Positions 57,001 through 64,000 of a DNA stretch of 64,000 nucleotides are shown piece after piece (positions within the stretch are counted from its first letter, which is position 1; each line of letters starts with the position of its first letter). The DNA comes from Myxococcales bacterium. GTDB lineage: Bacteria; Myxococcota_A; Polyangia; Polyangiales; Polyangiaceae. The stretch covers positions 27,877-91,876 of the forward strand of contig JAAFHV010000007.1 of NCBI GenBank assembly GCA_013297655.1, written 5' to 3'. Under the pieces are notes generated by a model. It did no database searches. It was given only the letters and a program-made list of their open reading frames with translations, and was not told where the DNA came from. Both the position numbers and the translations under genes were made by a program.

Positions 57001-58062
57001 CTATTTGCCGCGGGCGAGCCGACTTGCCGGCACGAGCCCCGCGCCCGCGGCCTCCGGCTGGACGGTGGAGTGCACGATCTCCAAATCACGCGCGAGCGCC
57101 GCGCACACCCTCCGCGCGACATCGACCCCGTGCGCCTCCTCGGCGAGGATCACGTGCACCGTGAGCATCGGCTCGCCCTCGGCGAGCTGCCACACGTGGA
57201 GGTCGTGGTAACCCGCGACGCCTTCCACGCTGCGGAGCACGCCCGCGACCTTCGTTTCGTCGAGCCCTTCTGGCGCGCTCTCCATGAGCACCCGCGACGA
57301 GGACTTCACGATCCCGTACGCGCCGCGAAGCACCAAAATCGCGATGAGGATCGAGGCCACCGTGTCGGCCTTGTCGAGCTTCGCCCACACGACGAGCGCG
57401 CCCGCGACCATCGCCGCGACGGAGCCGAGCGCGTCGGCCATGACGTGTGCCATCGCCGCGCGAACATTGGCATTTTTGGCGCCGTGGCCGTGGGAGAGCA
57501 TCTTCGCCGAGACGAGGTTCACGACGAGCCCGAGCGTCGCCACGACGAGCATCGCCGGCCCGCGAATCTCCGCTGGTCGGGACCAGCGCTCGATGCCCTC
57601 CCGCACGATGAAGAACGAGCTCGCCGCCAGCGCGACGCCGTTCGCGAGCGCGGCCAGAGTCTCCGCGCGACGGTAGCCGTACGTCAGCGTCGCCGTACGC
57701 GGTCGCTCCGCGAGGCGCTGGGCCAAGAGGGCGAGGGCGAGGGCGGCCGCGTCCGTCAGCATGTGCGCCGCGTCGGAGAGCAGCGAGAGGCTGTGTGTGC
57801 CGACTCCGAACACGACCTCGACGACCATGAACCCGGACGTGAGCGCGAGCGCCCTCCCGAGCTTCGCCGAGGGCGTCGACCGCAGCGCGCCGTGATGATC
57901 GTGGCTCCCGTGCCCGTCCCCGTGGTCCGCCGAATGGGCGCCATGATCATGCGCGTGATCGTCATGATCGTGATGATCGTGCGGAGCGCGGGCGTGAGTC
58001 GCGTCCGACGCACGACGCGATCGCGGCAATTTTGGATTCGAGAGCTCGCTCCGGGACATCAC
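57001..58062 (-). CDS. CDF-family metal cation exporter
   Basis: A 353-residue inner-membrane exporter of Zn2+ or similar cations. The N-terminal 60 residues are very His/Asp-rich (HDHHDHDDHAHDHGAH), a metal-binding region. Six TM segments follow, with the transport-site motifs SLLSDAAHMLTD (TM2) and MAHVMADALGS (TM5), both H-x-x-x-D. The C-terminal cytoplasmic domain (about 265-340) contains GYHDLHVWQL and LTVHVIL, typical of CzcD/ZitB. The metal is not certain from sequence. It diverges from the CcmH-like gene. Confidence 0.93.
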   Translation of the reverse strand: MMSRSELSNPKLPRSRRASDATHARAPHDHHDHDDHAHDHGAHSADHGDGHGSHDHHGALRSTPSAKLGRALALTSGFMVVEVVFGVGTHSLSLLSDAAHMLTDAAALALALLAQRLAERPRTATLTYGYRRAETLAALANGVALAASSFFIVREGIERWSRPAEIRGPAMLVVATLGLVVNLVSAKMLSHGHGAKNANVRAAMAHVMADALGSVAAMVAGALVVWAKLDKADTVASILIAILVLRGAYGIVKSSSRVLMESAPEGLDETKVAGVLRSVEGVAGYHDLHVWQLAEGEPMLTVHVILAEEAHGVDVARRVCAALARDLEIVHSTVQPEAAGAGLVPASRLARGK

Positions 58063-58078
58063 TTCACCACCTAGTGAA
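58063..58078. promoter_or_regulatory. Small inverted repeat at the CDF start
   Basis: TTCAC and GTGAA arms (58063-58067 and 58074-58078) flank a 6-base spacer immediately next to the CDF start codon. This could be a regulator site, but the arms are short. Confidence 0.25.
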
Positions 58079-58161
58079 TTGTTGTAGTATCCCGCGGGCC
58101 GGGGATCAAGCGCGGGGTGCGCGCCTTGACGTTCGTGCCGGTAGGCCTACCCCTTCGCGAG

Positions 58162-58668
58162 ATGACCATGTCCTTCGGTCGGCGCGCGTGGCTCTCGGTG
58201 CTCGCGCTCGTGCTCGTGCTCGTAACGCTCGGTCGTGTCGCCGCGGCCGCGCCCGCCGTGTCGGCCGCCTACGTCACGGGCCGGTTGCTCGCGCCTTGCT
58301 GTTGGACCCAAACCCTCGACATCCACGAGTCCGAGCTCTCGACGACGCTCCGAAACGAGATCGACGAGCGCGTACGGCGCGGCGAGAGCGCGACCCAGAT
58401 CGAGGACGACATGGCGTCGAGGTACGGCGAGCGCATTCGCGCGGTGCCGCGCGGAGAAGAGCCACGAGCGAAGGTGGCGCTCGTCTCGGCGCTCGTGGTT
58501 CTCCTCGGCCTCGGCGCGATGGGCGCGACGCTCGCGCGGTGGCTCCGGCGCGGTCGTGAGCCCGTCGTGGCGCGCACGCGGGGGACTTCGGACGCCGATC
58601 GTCGCGCCGAAGCCTCCTACGATGCGCGCCTCGACGCGGAGCTCGAGCGACTCGACGAGCCGACCTGA
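58162..58668 (+). CDS. CcmH-like protein with a Cys-Cys motif
   Basis: A 168-residue protein with signal/TM (MTMSFGRRAWLSVLALVLVLVTLGRVAAA) and a second TM segment near 117-137 (VSALVVLLGLGAMGATLARW). Between them lies a CcmH/NrfF-like domain: LLAPCCWTQTLDIHESELSTTLRNEIDERVRRGES. CcmH normally has L-R-C-P-x-C with a CXXC-type thiol pair; here the pair is adjacent (APCCW). The family helps deliver apocytochrome c for haem attachment. No other ccm gene is in the window, so the role here is uncertain. Confidence 0.75.
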   Translation: MTMSFGRRAWLSVLALVLVLVTLGRVAAAAPAVSAAYVTGRLLAPCCWTQTLDIHESELSTTLRNEIDERVRRGESATQIEDDMASRYGERIRAVPRGEEPRAKVALVSALVVLLGLGAMGATLARWLRRGREPVVARTRGTSDADRRAEASYDARLDAELERLDEPT

Positions 58669-58747
58669 ATCGCGACACCTCGACGAGCGAGCCGAAATCA
58701 CGACGCCTCGACGCGCCGACCTTCGCTACGCTCCCGTCGCGCCACCG

Positions 58748-59710
58748 ATGCGAACCTTCACGCGTCCCCTCCCGCTCCTCGCGACGCTGCTGCTCGTCGT
58801 CAACGATCACGCGCTCAAAGGGGCAGAGCTGCTCCCGACGTGGCTCACCGGGAAGCTGAGCGACGTGGCGGGGCTCTTCCTTTTCCCGATCCTTCTCGTG
58901 GGGCTCGCGACGCAAGTGCTCGGCGCGCGCGGCCGAACGACGCGCGCCGCTGCGCTCGCCGTCGCGGTGACGGGCCTCGCGTTCGGCGCGATCAAGCTCT
59001 CGCCCACGGCGTGCGACTGGCTCTCTGCCCACGTCGCCACAACCACGTACGATCCGACGGACCTCGCCGCGCTCCCGTCCCTCGCCCTCGCATATGTGTA
59101 TATGATCCGTACTTCGCGCCGGTCGAGCGGATCTGGCAGCGGGGCGACCGCTCCCTCGCCACGCCCCCAGCACCTCGAGCGCGTCGGCCTCGTGGTGGCC
59201 GCTGCCGCTTCGCTCGCGACGTCGCCCTACCCGCGACCGTTCGCGGCGTGGAACGTGGTCGGCTCGGAGACGCGCGTGGCCGGCTGCGCGCGCGTGGACG
59301 CGTGGGTCGCGAAGTCCGGAAAAGAGGGGGTCGGGATCGCGATCGCGGCGCGGGGGCCCGTCGGTTGCACGGTGAGGCTCGACCGCGCCACGCTCCTCGT
59401 CGGCGAGAAGGCGATCGCCGCGAGCCCCCTTCCGACCGAGGTTCGGGCGGAACGCGCAGCCTATCTCCCGTTTCTCTTCGACAACGAAAAGGCATGGAAC
59501 GACGGGGAGCGCGCGGGGAGCCTGGAGATCGCGATCGTCGCCGACGGCGAGCCGGTGGTCCTTCGCTTCGTGATGCAGCACACGTGGACGCACGCCACGG
59601 TCTCCGGCGCGTCGGCGCCGAAGCGTGCGCCGCTCCTCCTCGCGGTCGATCCGCCGGACGCAGGCGCGGCGTTCGATCCGCCCGACGCCGGGCCGGACGA
59701 GGACCGATGA
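58748..59710 (+). CDS. Membrane protein, unknown
   Basis: A 320-residue protein with about four TM segments in the first 190 residues (MRTFTRPLPLLATLLLVVNDHALKG, LFLFPILLVGLATQVLG, AALAVAVTGLAFGA, VGLVVAAAASLA). The N-terminus contains the phrase VNDHALKGAELLPTWLTGKLSDVAGLFLFP, which I recall from other uncharacterised myxobacterial proteins. A soluble periplasmic beta-rich domain fills the rest, with a Cys pair (AGCARV, GCTVRL). The start is at the ATG before a hydrophobic signal. Its stop overlaps the next ATG (ATGA). Confidence 0.75.
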   Translation: MRTFTRPLPLLATLLLVVNDHALKGAELLPTWLTGKLSDVAGLFLFPILLVGLATQVLGARGRTTRAAALAVAVTGLAFGAIKLSPTACDWLSAHVATTTYDPTDLAALPSLALAYVYMIRTSRRSSGSGSGATAPSPRPQHLERVGLVVAAAASLATSPYPRPFAAWNVVGSETRVAGCARVDAWVAKSGKEGVGIAIAARGPVGCTVRLDRATLLVGEKAIAASPLPTEVRAERAAYLPFLFDNEKAWNDGERAGSLEIAIVADGEPVVLRFVMQHTWTHATVSGASAPKRAPLLLAVDPPDAGAAFDPPDAGPDEDR

Positions 59711-60339
59711 AGGAGCCTCGAAACGAAGGCCGCGGACGCCGCGAACGACTCGAAGCGATCGGCCGGATGGTCGCCGCGACGCTCGCGCTCTCGGGCTGCG
59801 GGACGCACTACCTCGACCACAACGCGCCAGGGATCGCCGAGATCCGCGAGCCCCCGAAGAACCTCTCGCCGGAGGCTCCGCACGCGGTGGAGGTACCCGC
59901 CGATCCCGGAGGTCACATCGTCGTCTTGAGCTACGGGCTCTTTGCCGGCGTCGGCGGCCGCGCCGGTCCACCCGGCGACGTGTCGTATGGCCTCGGCACC
60001 GAGGTCAGCCTCGCGAAAGGAATCACCCGTTCGAGTCGCCCGGACGGATTTCCGTACCCCCTCATGGAGTGGGGATACGGCCTGAACCTCGGGTTTACGG
60101 CGATACGGGCATTGGGCAAAACGGTCGGCCCGCTCTACGCGGAAGCCGAGGTTCGCACGAGCGCGTTCGCCTTCGGCGCGGGCTGGGTCTGGGCCCCCCT
60201 CGACCAGACCCACGGCCCACAAGCGACGCTCTCGTTCGGGCCTCTTTTCCTACGCGGAACGCATGAAGTCGCGCTCGGCACGCAGATCCACGTTGGCATT
60301 CTTTTGAAAGGATATAGCGCGTGGGCGTGGAGTCGGTGA
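59707..60339 (+). CDS. Lipoprotein, unknown
   Basis: A 210-residue protein starting within the previous stop (ATGA). A basic N-terminus precedes a lipobox LALSGC (about residue 31). The mature part is beta-rich and has repeated aromatic/Gly strands (HIVVLSYGLFAGVGGRAGPPGDVSYGLGTEVSL, YAEAEVRTSAFAFGAGWVWAPL), suggesting a small barrel or surface domain. Translational coupling suggests joint function with the preceding membrane protein. Confidence 0.7.
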   Translation: MKEPRNEGRGRRERLEAIGRMVAATLALSGCGTHYLDHNAPGIAEIREPPKNLSPEAPHAVEVPADPGGHIVVLSYGLFAGVGGRAGPPGDVSYGLGTEVSLAKGITRSSRPDGFPYPLMEWGYGLNLGFTAIRALGKTVGPLYAEAEVRTSAFAFGAGWVWAPLDQTHGPQATLSFGPLFLRGTHEVALGTQIHVGILLKGYSAWAWSR

Positions 60340-60349
60340 TTGCTCGTGC

Positions 60350-61090
60350 TCAGTACGACACGGGGCGCGCCTTCACATCCGCCGCCGCGGCCTCGAGGTC
60401 GGCGGCAGGGCTCGCCGAGAACCCGGGAGAGGCGCTCACGATCTCCATGCTTCGCGCGTCGAGGAGCACCACGTAGGGCACCGCGTCGACCGTGATCCCG
60501 GTGAACTTCGACCAGCTCGGATCGAGCAAGTTGTGCACGGTCGCGGGCACCTTCGGGCGCCACGCCTCGAGAGAGCCCAGCGTGGCGGGGGTGCCGACCG
60601 AGGCCGCCTCGCCGAGCACCGCGAGCATCGCGACCCGCTTCGGCGCCCCCTTGTCGATCTCGGCCATGAGCTGATTCGACGGCGCGCTCCACGACGCGCA
60701 GAGGAAGACCGCGACGAGATCGTGGGTCTTTCCCTGCGGATCGAACACGTCTGCGAGCGAGACGGGCGACGTCGCGCTCGCGCCGGGCAAATACCCGACG
60801 AGCTTCACGTTGGGCATCACGAGCCCCGCCGTGCGGCCCGCGCGCGCGCGCCAACCGAGGTTCGCGGTGGGATAGGGCACCCCGTAGGGGTTGTTCTCGC
60901 CTGGCCCGGCCTCGCTCGGCACGGTGGTGGTCGCGTCCGGGCTCGCCGTCGCCGCGTCGGCGCTCGACGAAGCCTCCGCGCCCCCGTCGGTATCGGTGGC
61001 GCCGCCCCCAGGCGTGGCCTGCAGAGTGGCGGAGCAAGCCGCCAAGCCAACGAAGGCAACCAAAGCAAAAGAACGAGCGTCGAGCTTCAT
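60350..61090 (-). CDS. Thioredoxin-fold-like lipoprotein lacking CXXC
   Basis: A 246-residue protein with signal MKLDARSFALVAFVGLAAC (lipobox GLAAC). A low-complexity Ala/Asp/Thr spacer follows. From about residue 100 it follows a TlpA/AhpC-like pattern: VSLADVFDPQGKTHDLVAVFLCASWSAPSNQLMAEI, then a later VDAVPYVVLLDARSMEIV. In this family the active site is normally W-C-x-x-C after the L-V-x-F stretch. Here it reads C-A-S-W-S-A-P-S, with no CXXC, so redox catalysis is doubtful. Confidence 0.72.
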   Translation of the reverse strand: MKLDARSFALVAFVGLAACSATLQATPGGGATDTDGGAEASSSADAATASPDATTTVPSEAGPGENNPYGVPYPTANLGWRARAGRTAGLVMPNVKLVGYLPGASATSPVSLADVFDPQGKTHDLVAVFLCASWSAPSNQLMAEIDKGAPKRVAMLAVLGEAASVGTPATLGSLEAWRPKVPATVHNLLDPSWSKFTGITVDAVPYVVLLDARSMEIVSASPGFSASPAADLEAAAADVKARPVSY

Positions 61091-61156
61091 GTCCCAAAAC
61101 TAGCCCGAATACCTCCAAAAGGCACCTTCCGCCCCGCACGTGGGCCATCGGCGAAA

Positions 61157-61173
61157 CCTATGGGACCCATAGG
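61157..61173. promoter_or_regulatory. 17-bp palindrome upstream of the thioredoxin-like lipoprotein gene
   Basis: CCTATGGGACCCATAGG has two perfect 8-base arms around a central A. It lies 66 bases upstream of the start of the minus-strand gene. Operator candidate for an unknown dimeric regulator. Confidence 0.5.
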
Positions 61174-61264
61174 CGGCGCCATCGCTCGGCGCGCGAACGC
61201 CGCTGCGCCTCCATGCTCCCAATCAGCGCGGAGGCGGTCTTAGAGCATCGAAACAGGTTGAATC

Positions 61265-61304
61265 CCGTCCCTCGTCAGGGACTTGCTGACCTGTAGCGTC
61301 GTCG
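61265..61304 (+). repeat. 40-bp hairpin-containing direct repeat, copy 1
   Basis: It begins CCGTCCCTCGTCAGGGACTT, which holds the inverted arms GTCCCT/AGGGAC, and ends CTGTAGCGTCGTCG. It matches copy 2 at 38 of 40 positions. The period between copies is 96 bases. Confidence 0.8.
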
Positions 61305-61360
61305 GCTTTCGCGCGTTAGCGGCGCTGCGGGTCGTTGCTCCTCCTAAGATAGAAGACTAT

Positions 61361-61400
61361 CCGTCCCTCGTCAGGGACTTGCGGCCCTGTAGCGTCGTCG
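61361..61400 (+). repeat. 40-bp hairpin-containing direct repeat, copy 2
   Basis: Same 40-base unit as 61265-61304, differing at two positions in its middle. Between the copies is a unique 56-base segment. The inner GTCCCT/AGGGAC stem is preserved. Confidence 0.8.
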
Positions 61401-61502
61401 TCGTCGCGCGCACCTGGTGACGCAGCTTGCTAACCGCACGAAATCCTCAGTTCTTCAACCTGATCGGCGCTCTAGACGCGCGCGCTCCACGCCTTTTCCG
61501 AT

Positions 61503-61940
61503 TCAGCTCCCGAGGGCGAGCTTGGGTATGCTCGTGGGGTGTCCGTGCGCGTCGAGGGCGACGAGCACGAAGCGCCCGCGGGTGGCGAGCTGCCTGTCAC
61601 CCGTCAAGAGATCTTCGGCGAAGAGATCCACTTCGACCGCCATCGAGCTCTTTCCCGTCGAGACCACGCGCGCAACGAGCTCCACGAGCTGGCCTTGTTT
61701 GACCGGTACGTGAAAGTCGACCTTCTCGCTGCTCGCGGTCACGACCGACCGCCGCGCGTACCGCGACGCGACGACGAAGGCCGCCTTGTCCATGAGCGCC
61801 AAGGCTTGCCCGCCGAACAGCGTTCCGTAGTGGTTCGTTTGTCCGGGGAACACCACCTCGACGAAGCGTGCCGCGGTGAGCTCCCCCGCCTCGATGATCT
61901 CGCGCTCGGCGACGTCGAGGACGCGGTCAGAACGCGGCAT
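61503..61940 (-). CDS. Hotdog-fold acyl-CoA thioesterase (YciA-like)
   Basis: A 145-residue protein of the acyl-CoA thioesterase family. The family core is visible: VVFPGQTNHYGTLFGGQALALMDKAAFVVASRYARRSVVTASSEKVDFHVPVKQGQLVELVARVV. The N-H-Y-G-T-L-F-G-G stretch and the following Asp (MDKAA) correspond to the catalytic region. It cleaves acyl-CoA to acid and CoA; chain length is not predictable. It overlaps the 3' end of nrdB by 14 bases, which suggests co-transcription, although the functional link is unclear. Confidence 0.9.
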   Translation of the reverse strand: MPRSDRVLDVAEREIIEAGELTAARFVEVVFPGQTNHYGTLFGGQALALMDKAAFVVASRYARRSVVTASSEKVDFHVPVKQGQLVELVARVVSTGKSSMAVEVDLFAEDLLTGDRQLATRGRFVLVALDAHGHPTSIPKLALGS

Positions 61941-62949
61941 CGAGCGACACCTCCCCCGTCACGCCCACTTGATACGCCGACACTCGCCGCTCGAAGAAGT
62001 TCGTCACCTCTTGTACGTCCTGCAACATCATGAACGAAAAGGGGTTCTTCGTTCCGTACATGATTGGCATTCCCAGGGTCGCGAGGCGCTGATCGGCGCA
62101 GTGCTCCAGGTACGCGCGCACCTCGCGCACCTGCAGCCCCACGACACCGCCGACGAGCAAATCCTCGGCGAACTGCGCCTCGCACGCGACCGCCTCTTCC
62201 ATCATCGCGCGCACGTCGGCCTCGAGGCCCGCGTCGAAGAGATCCGGCTCCTCCCGGCGCACGGTGCGGACGACCTCGAACGCGAACTCCATGTGCGCGC
62301 TCTCGTCGCGGAACACCCAGCTCGTGCCGGCGGCGAGCCCGTGCAAGAGCCCCCGCGAGCGGAGGAAGTAGACGTAGGCGAACGCGCCGAAGAAAAAGAG
62401 CCCCTCCACGCACGCGGCGAAGCCGATGAGGTTCAGCAAGAACCGGCGTCGCTTCTCCCGCGAGTCCAAACGATCGACGGTCGATAGGGTTCCCATCCAG
62501 CGGGTGCAAAACTCGGCCTTCTTGCGGATCGACGGGATATTTTCGACCGCCGCGAAAGCCTTGTGACGCTCGTCCGCGTCTGGAACGTACGTATCGAGGA
62601 GGGTGAGATAAAACTGAACGTGGAGCGCCTCTTCGAAGAGTTGCCGCGAGAGGTACATCCTCGCCTCGGGCGAGTTCACGTGCTTGTAGAGGTTGAGCAC
62701 GAGGTTGTGGGCGACGATGCTGTCCCCGGTCGCGAAGAACGCGACGAGGCGCCGCACGAGGTGCCTCTCTGCCTCCGTCATTTTCTTCTGAAGGTCGGAC
62801 ACGTCGGTCGCAAAATCGACCTCCTCCACCGTCCAGGTGTTCTTGATCCCTGCGCGATACATCTCGAAGAACGCGGGGTAGGCCATCGGCCGAAGGGTGA
62901 GGCAGAGCCCGGGGTCGAGGATATTTCGCGGTCGTTCTACGTCGATCAT
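61927..62949 (-). CDS. nrdB: Ribonucleotide reductase class I small subunit
   Basis: A 340-residue protein that holds the di-iron/tyrosyl radical used by the large subunit to make deoxyribonucleotides. Metal ligands and the radical Tyr are identifiable by the conserved spacing E-x-x-H-x-x-x-Y: Asp 76 (FFATGDSIV), Glu 107, His 110 and Tyr 114 (FEEALHVQFY). A second set, R-D-E-S-A-H-M-E-F, lies in the C-terminal half. The Tyr is present, unlike class Ic enzymes. It overlaps the nrdA stop codon by 4 bases (ATGA). Confidence 0.97.
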   Translation of the reverse strand: MIDVERPRNILDPGLCLTLRPMAYPAFFEMYRAGIKNTWTVEEVDFATDVSDLQKKMTEAERHLVRRLVAFFATGDSIVAHNLVLNLYKHVNSPEARMYLSRQLFEEALHVQFYLTLLDTYVPDADERHKAFAAVENIPSIRKKAEFCTRWMGTLSTVDRLDSREKRRRFLLNLIGFAACVEGLFFFGAFAYVYFLRSRGLLHGLAAGTSWVFRDESAHMEFAFEVVRTVRREEPDLFDAGLEADVRAMMEEAVACEAQFAEDLLVGGVVGLQVREVRAYLEHCADQRLATLGMPIMYGTKNPFSFMMLQDVQEVTNFFERRVSAYQVGVTGEVSLDAAF

Positions 62950-64000
62950 TGGCAGGCCTCGCACGTCTCGGGGTTCTCGAGCGAACAGGCAACTTGCGCG
63001 CTCGCGCCGGCGCTCGTCGCCGCCACGGTCGGAGGCGACGGAGTCCACGTGGGCTCCACCGGCGGCGAGGGCGCGGAGATGGTGGCCTTCGCGATTCGCG
63101 TCGCCGGCCGCGACCGCAGGTAATAGGTAGTCTTGAGGCCCTTCTTCCACGCGTAGAAGTACATCGACGAAAGCTTGGCGATGTTCGGGCTCTCCACGAA
63201 GAGGTTGAGCGACTGGCTCTGATCGAGGAAGGCGCCTCGATCGGCGGCCATGTCGACGAGCGCGCGCATGGGGACCTCCCACGCTGTACGGAACACCTCC
63301 CGCAGATGAACGGGCAGCTCCTCGAGACCTTGCACGGAGCCCTCTGCCACTTTGAGCTTCGCGCGAACGTCGTCGTTCCACAGGCCGAGCGCTCTGAGCT
63401 CCGCCACGAGATACCGGTTCACCTGCAGAAAATCGCCAGACAAAGTCTCCCGTTTGAAAAGATTGGACACTTGGGGCTCGATACACTCGGAGCAGCCCAC
63501 GATCGAGGCGATCGTCGCGGTGGGCGCGATCGCGCAGAGGAGCGAATTGCGGAGTCCCCCGGCCACGATGCGGGCGCGGAGAGCCTCCCAGCGCGCTGGC
63601 TCGTCGGGTGTCACGCCCCACGCGTCGAACTGGAGCTCTCCTCGCGCCGCGCGTGTCTCCGAGAACGCGGGGTGCTTTCCGTGCTCGTCGGCGAGCTCGG
63701 CGGACGCGGTGAGGGCGTGAAAGTAGACCTCCTCCGAGATCTTGCGGGAGAGAGCGCGCGCCCGGTCGCTGTCGAACGCTATCTTCATTTGGAAGAACAC
63801 GTCTTGGAGCCCCATGAGGCCGAGACCGACCGGGCGCCATCGGTGGTTGGAGCTCTTGGCGCTCTCGATCGGATAGGCATTGAGGTCGATCACGCGGTCG
63901 AGCTGCCGCACGGCGCGACGGACCGTGCACGCGAGCTTCTCGAAGTCGAACACCACCGCCCCCGCCTCGTCCGTGCGCGTATGGCGCGACAAATTGACGG
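62946..64000 (-). CDS. nrdA: Ribonucleotide reductase class I large subunit, N-terminus beyond window
   Basis: The frame is open to the right edge, so only the C-terminal ~350 residues are present. Matching features are V-N-L-S at the edge, NHRWRPVGLGLMGLQDVFFQM, RNSLLCAIAPTATIASIVGCSECIEPQVSNLFKRET, and the tail motif C-x-x-C (ETCEACQ) that shuttles electrons from thioredoxin or glutaredoxin. The A-P-T-A-T-I-A-S-I loop is typical of the class I/II alpha subunit. It is translationally coupled to nrdB. The active-site Cys residues upstream lie outside the window. Confidence 0.95.
   Translation of the reverse strand, partial: VNLSRHTRTDEAGAVVFDFEKLACTVRRAVRQLDRVIDLNAYPIESAKSSNHRWRPVGLGLMGLQDVFFQMKIAFDSDRARALSRKISEEVYFHALTASAELADEHGKHPAFSETRAARGELQFDAWGVTPDEPARWEALRARIVAGGLRNSLLCAIAPTATIASIVGCSECIEPQVSNLFKRETLSGDFLQVNRYLVAELRALGLWNDDVRAKLKVAEGSVQGLEELPVHLREVFRTAWEVPMRALVDMAADRGAFLDQSQSLNLFVESPNIAKLSSMYFYAWKKGLKTTYYLRSRPATRIAKATISAPSPPVEPTWTPSPPTVAATSAGASAQVACSLENPETCEACQ

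Larger units (their letters stand above)
61091..61502. other. Intergenic region with palindrome and 40-bp repeat pair
   Basis: About 410 bases between the thioredoxin-like lipoprotein gene and the thioesterase gene. It contains a 17-bp palindrome (61157-61173) and two near-identical 40-bp direct repeats with internal hairpins. No gene is supported. Confidence 0.6.

Noticed and set aside
61265..61400. A CRISPR array
   Set aside because: Only two repeats with a 56-base separator exist and no cas gene is nearby. It is listed as a repeat pair with CRISPR as only one possibility.

Overview
The window is GC-rich, densely coding DNA from one bacterial chromosome, and every gene found fits one host. 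Several traits point to a myxobacterium, probably of the Polyangia rather than Myxococcus itself. These are many TPR lipoproteins, FHA/Ser-Thr kinase/PP2C signalling genes, a protein with an AgmX/PglI-type C-terminal domain, a pair of myxobacterial-style outer-membrane beta-barrels, and many small Ala/Pro/Gly-rich lipoproteins of unknown role. The taxonomic assignment is inferred from gene content only. I saw no rRNA, tRNA, insertion sequence, prophage or clear CRISPR-Cas locus.

Region 1 (1-16.8 kb, minus strand) is a TPR/FHA gene cluster. In transcription order it encodes a periplasmic TPR protein, a 1248-aa AgmU/GltD-like TPR protein, a 489-aa AglT/GltE-like TPR lipoprotein, a small exported protein, a GltG/PglI-like FHA-TM-AgmX_C protein, a second TPR lipoprotein, and a giant TPR protein that runs off the left edge. 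This resembles the Myxococcus adventurous-gliding (Glt) envelope complex. Two beta-barrel genes that look like gltB/gltA lie about 10 kb away at 27.1-29.0 kb. No TolQR-type motor gene is in the window.

Region 2 (17-45.6 kb) is a mixed housekeeping and envelope region. It holds a YraN-like protein, a HAMP protein, a YfcE-type phosphoesterase, FtsY, the two beta-barrels, a trypsin-like protease, a YihY-type membrane protein, a DUF3105 protein, a GAF-GGDEF diguanylate cyclase, a rhomboid protease, an MBL-fold hydrolase, a fatty-acid-hydroxylase-like protein, a lipoprotein esterase, a divergent TetR/VOC pair with a palindromic operator, and an M20 amidohydrolase.

Region 3 (45.6-56.9 kb, minus strand) starts with a blaI-blaR1-like beta-lactam-sensing pair behind two palindromes. 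Upstream of it is a compact phospho-signalling operon: a von Willebrand-type membrane protein, a zinc-ribbon/FHA protein, a PP2C phosphatase, a triple-FHA ABCG-type transporter and a membrane kinase with a degenerate active site. I consider this operon the most system-like unit in the window.

Region 4 (57-64 kb) has a CDF metal exporter, a CcmH-like protein with an unusual Cys-Cys pair, unknown membrane and lipoproteins, a thioredoxin-fold lipoprotein without its CXXC, an intergenic pair of 40-bp hairpin repeats, a hotdog thioesterase, and the class I ribonucleotide reductase genes nrdA (partial) and nrdB.

Genes are often coupled by 4-bp overlaps (ATGA or GTGA), and GTG starts are common.
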